Source: Firmicutes bacterium UBA5486
GTDB taxonomy: Bacteria > Bacillota > UBA4882 > UBA10575
NCBI GenBank assembly: GCA_002427045.1
Contig: DIPO01000009.1
Location: 1-5,834, forward strand
Direction: 5' to 3'
DNA: 5,834 nucleotides
The notes beneath the pieces were generated by a model. The model was given only the letters and a program-made list of their open reading frames with translations. It was not told where the DNA came from and made no database searches. This document shows, piece after piece, positions 4,523-5,834 of the stretch; position 1 is the first letter of the stretch; every line of letters begins with the position of its first letter. Both the position numbers and the translations under genes were made by a program.

Positions 4523-5834
4523 TCATTTTTTGTACCGTTTATAATCATCAATCACCACATCTATGTTTTCTCTATTTGTAAAGTAAACAATTGCCCCAAT
4601 TCCTGTTATAACAGGATGTTTAGAAACAATGTCAAGTCCCTGGCTAATCTTTTTAAAGTCAATTATGGCTGATGGACCAAAATCTAACCCTTCATTAATT
4701 TCAGATACCAGCTTTTCTCCCTCAGTTTTACTTTCTGCAATTTTAGCAAATATTTCATCCCTACTTTTATGTGGAAGCCTGTCATCTAATTTTTCATCAT
4801 AATAAGTACCCAAAAATCTGATTTTGTCTAGTTCACTATATCCTAGTTTACCTAGTTCATTCCACATCTTTCCGGCACTTGATAGATATTTCGCAGAATT
4901 ATTAACATCTTTAAATTCTCTCCAAAGCCTAACTCCATTCCGTAGTGGATCAAGTTTTGAATTAAAATCAGCAAATTGTTCCAAATTCTCATTGTCTGGA
5001 TCTATTACTTTTATTATGCTATAAACATACTTGTATGCAGCATCATAGGCTTCAATCGTTTTTTGTAAAGGATCCAAAATCGGACTTATCATTTCTATAA
5101 AGGAGTCCACTGTTTTTATTAGAAAGTCAGCAAAATCTATTAAACCTACGGGAATACTAAACATTCCGGTTGGGTCTAAATAAAAGATTGGATTATTAAA
5201 TCCGTATGAATATAAATTAGGTTCGTCCATTACCGAATCTTCAGTAATAAACCTCCCAATCTCCGCATCATACCACCTAGCATTGAAGTAATACAGTTCC
5301 ACATCCGCATCCCAATCCTTGCCGGTGAAGCCGCTGTCATCCTCTGCCGGATCACGATTGGTCTCGTCATACATATCAACATTTATTCTCTCGCCAAAGG
5401 GCGTAAAATCCCTCTCTACCACTTTGTTTCCGTTCTCGTCCGTGACGGCCAAGGCCGAACCTAAATGGTCGTTGTGGTAGAAATATTTCTTTCCGTTACC
5501 ACCAATTACTCCATCCACTCTAGCGAAGTGTTGACCGCCAACATATATGAAAGAATACTCCGCATTACTAGAAAATTCCTTCCTGTAGCCTACTTCTCCA
5601 TTTAAATGCGGTATATAATGGGTTTTACCGGTGCTGCCCACCTTTTCCACCCGGAAGCCATTGGGGTCATAAGTATAGGCGCTGACCACTTCCCCATCCT
5701 TCTTGACTGCTTCCAGTTGGTTTAGGAGATCATAGGCGTATTCCCACCTAATGATAGTCTCTTCTTTGGTGACCACCTTGACGGTGAGGTTGCCGTTGGG
5801 GTCGTATTCATAGTCTACCCGCTCGGTTCCGTCT
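4523..5834 (-). CDS. RHS/YD-repeat-associated core protein with variable C-terminal tip (5' end outside the window)
   Basis: Large surface or secreted YD-repeat protein of the Rhs/WapA type, of which 436 C-terminal residues are visible. The frame is open to the right edge. The GTG at 5776 is an internal Val, not a start, because in-frame codons before it read YEYDPNGNLT, a classic YD repeat. Counting from the edge, further repeats lie at about 30-65 (YTYDPNG), then the RHS core: HNDHLGS (120-126), FTPFGE, NARWYDAEIGRFITED (184-199) and LYSYGFNNPI leading to LDPTG (219-223). In Rhs toxins the core forms a shell and self-cleaves near a DPxGL-type motif; here Leu is replaced by Met. Residues 224-436 are the variable tip, largely helical, with a hydrophobic HPVITGIGAIVYF stretch near the end. 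I recognise no toxin family or catalytic motif in it. Base composition falls sharply at the tip, as is usual for exchanged Rhs ends. The stop at 4523 follows an A6 run and may be premature. No immunity gene is evident downstream. Confidence 0.93.
   Translation of the reverse strand, partial: DGTERVDYEYDPNGNLTVKVVTKEETIIRWEYAYDLLNQLEAVKKDGEVVSAYTYDPNGFRVEKVGSTGKTHYIPHLNGEVGYRKEFSSNAEYSFIYVGGQHFARVDGVIGGNGKKYFYHNDHLGSALAVTDENGNKVVERDFTPFGERINVDMYDETNRDPAEDDSGFTGKDWDADVELYYFNARWYDAEIGRFITEDSVMDEPNLYSYGFNNPIFYLDPTGMFSIPVGLIDFADFLIKTVDSFIEMISPILDPLQKTIEAYDAAYKYVYSIIKVIDPDNENLEQFADFNSKLDPLRNGVRLWREFKDVNNSAKYLSSAGKMWNELGKLGYSELDKIRFLGTYYDEKLDDRLPHKSRDEIFAKIAESKTEGEKLVSEINEGLDFGPSAIIDFKKISQGLDIVSKHPVITGIGAIVYFTNRENIDVVIDDYKRYKK

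Noticed and set aside
4357..4581. Plus-strand 74-codon frame containing a run of four Cys
   Set aside because: It is antisense to the Rhs end and its tail. The Cys run is simply the complement of three GCA Ala codons in the opposite strand, and there is no ribosome binding site.
5774..5776. GTG as start of the Rhs-like gene
   Set aside because: The frame remains open to the window edge, and the 19 codons before it encode a YD repeat, so the gene begins outside the window.

Overview
The window looks like accessory DNA from a low-GC bacterium with Firmicutes-type gene starts: strong Shine-Dalgarno sequences (GGAGGTGA, AAGGTGA, AGGGAG), a textbook TTGACA/TATAAT promoter, and GTG/TTG codons at gene starts. 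Two of the four genes nevertheless appear to encode outer-membrane proteins. That combination points to a diderm Firmicute lineage (Halanaerobiales, Negativicutes, Limnochordia or similar). The genus cannot be fixed from this sequence.

Layout, left to right. (1) 1-490 is a very AT-rich stretch with no convincing gene. (2) 491-2404, minus strand: a secreted patatin-like phospholipase with a probable POTRA-like linker and a short C-terminal Omp85-type beta-barrel, an architecture like type Vd secretion (PlpD). (3) 2405-2705 is a divergent intergenic region. It carries a consensus promoter and a symmetrical TAGCTA pair in front of (4) 2706-3434, plus strand: a fusion of a Phd/YefM antitoxin-type DNA-binding domain to a Uma2-family PD-(D/E)XK nuclease-fold domain. 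(5) 3435-3654 is a short convergent gap. (6) 3655-4137, minus strand: a small secreted protein, probably an eight-stranded outer-membrane barrel of no family I recognise. (7) 4138-4522 holds an overlooked reading frame that appears to be the frameshifted tail of the next gene. (8) 4523-5834, minus strand, running off the right edge: the C-terminal part of an Rhs/YD-repeat protein, with the conserved RHS core followed by a variable, AT-rich tip.

No operon links the four genes. The common theme is the cell surface (phospholipase-barrel, small barrel, Rhs polymorphic toxin-like protein), with one apparently self-regulating nuclease-like gene between them. The observations most worth following are three: the Rhs reading frame that a single-base loss in an A6 run would extend by about 50 residues; the Phd-Uma2 fusion with its own candidate operator; and the patatin whose catalytic Asp motif is DPG rather than DGG/DGA. 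No cognate immunity gene for the Rhs tip is evident downstream.
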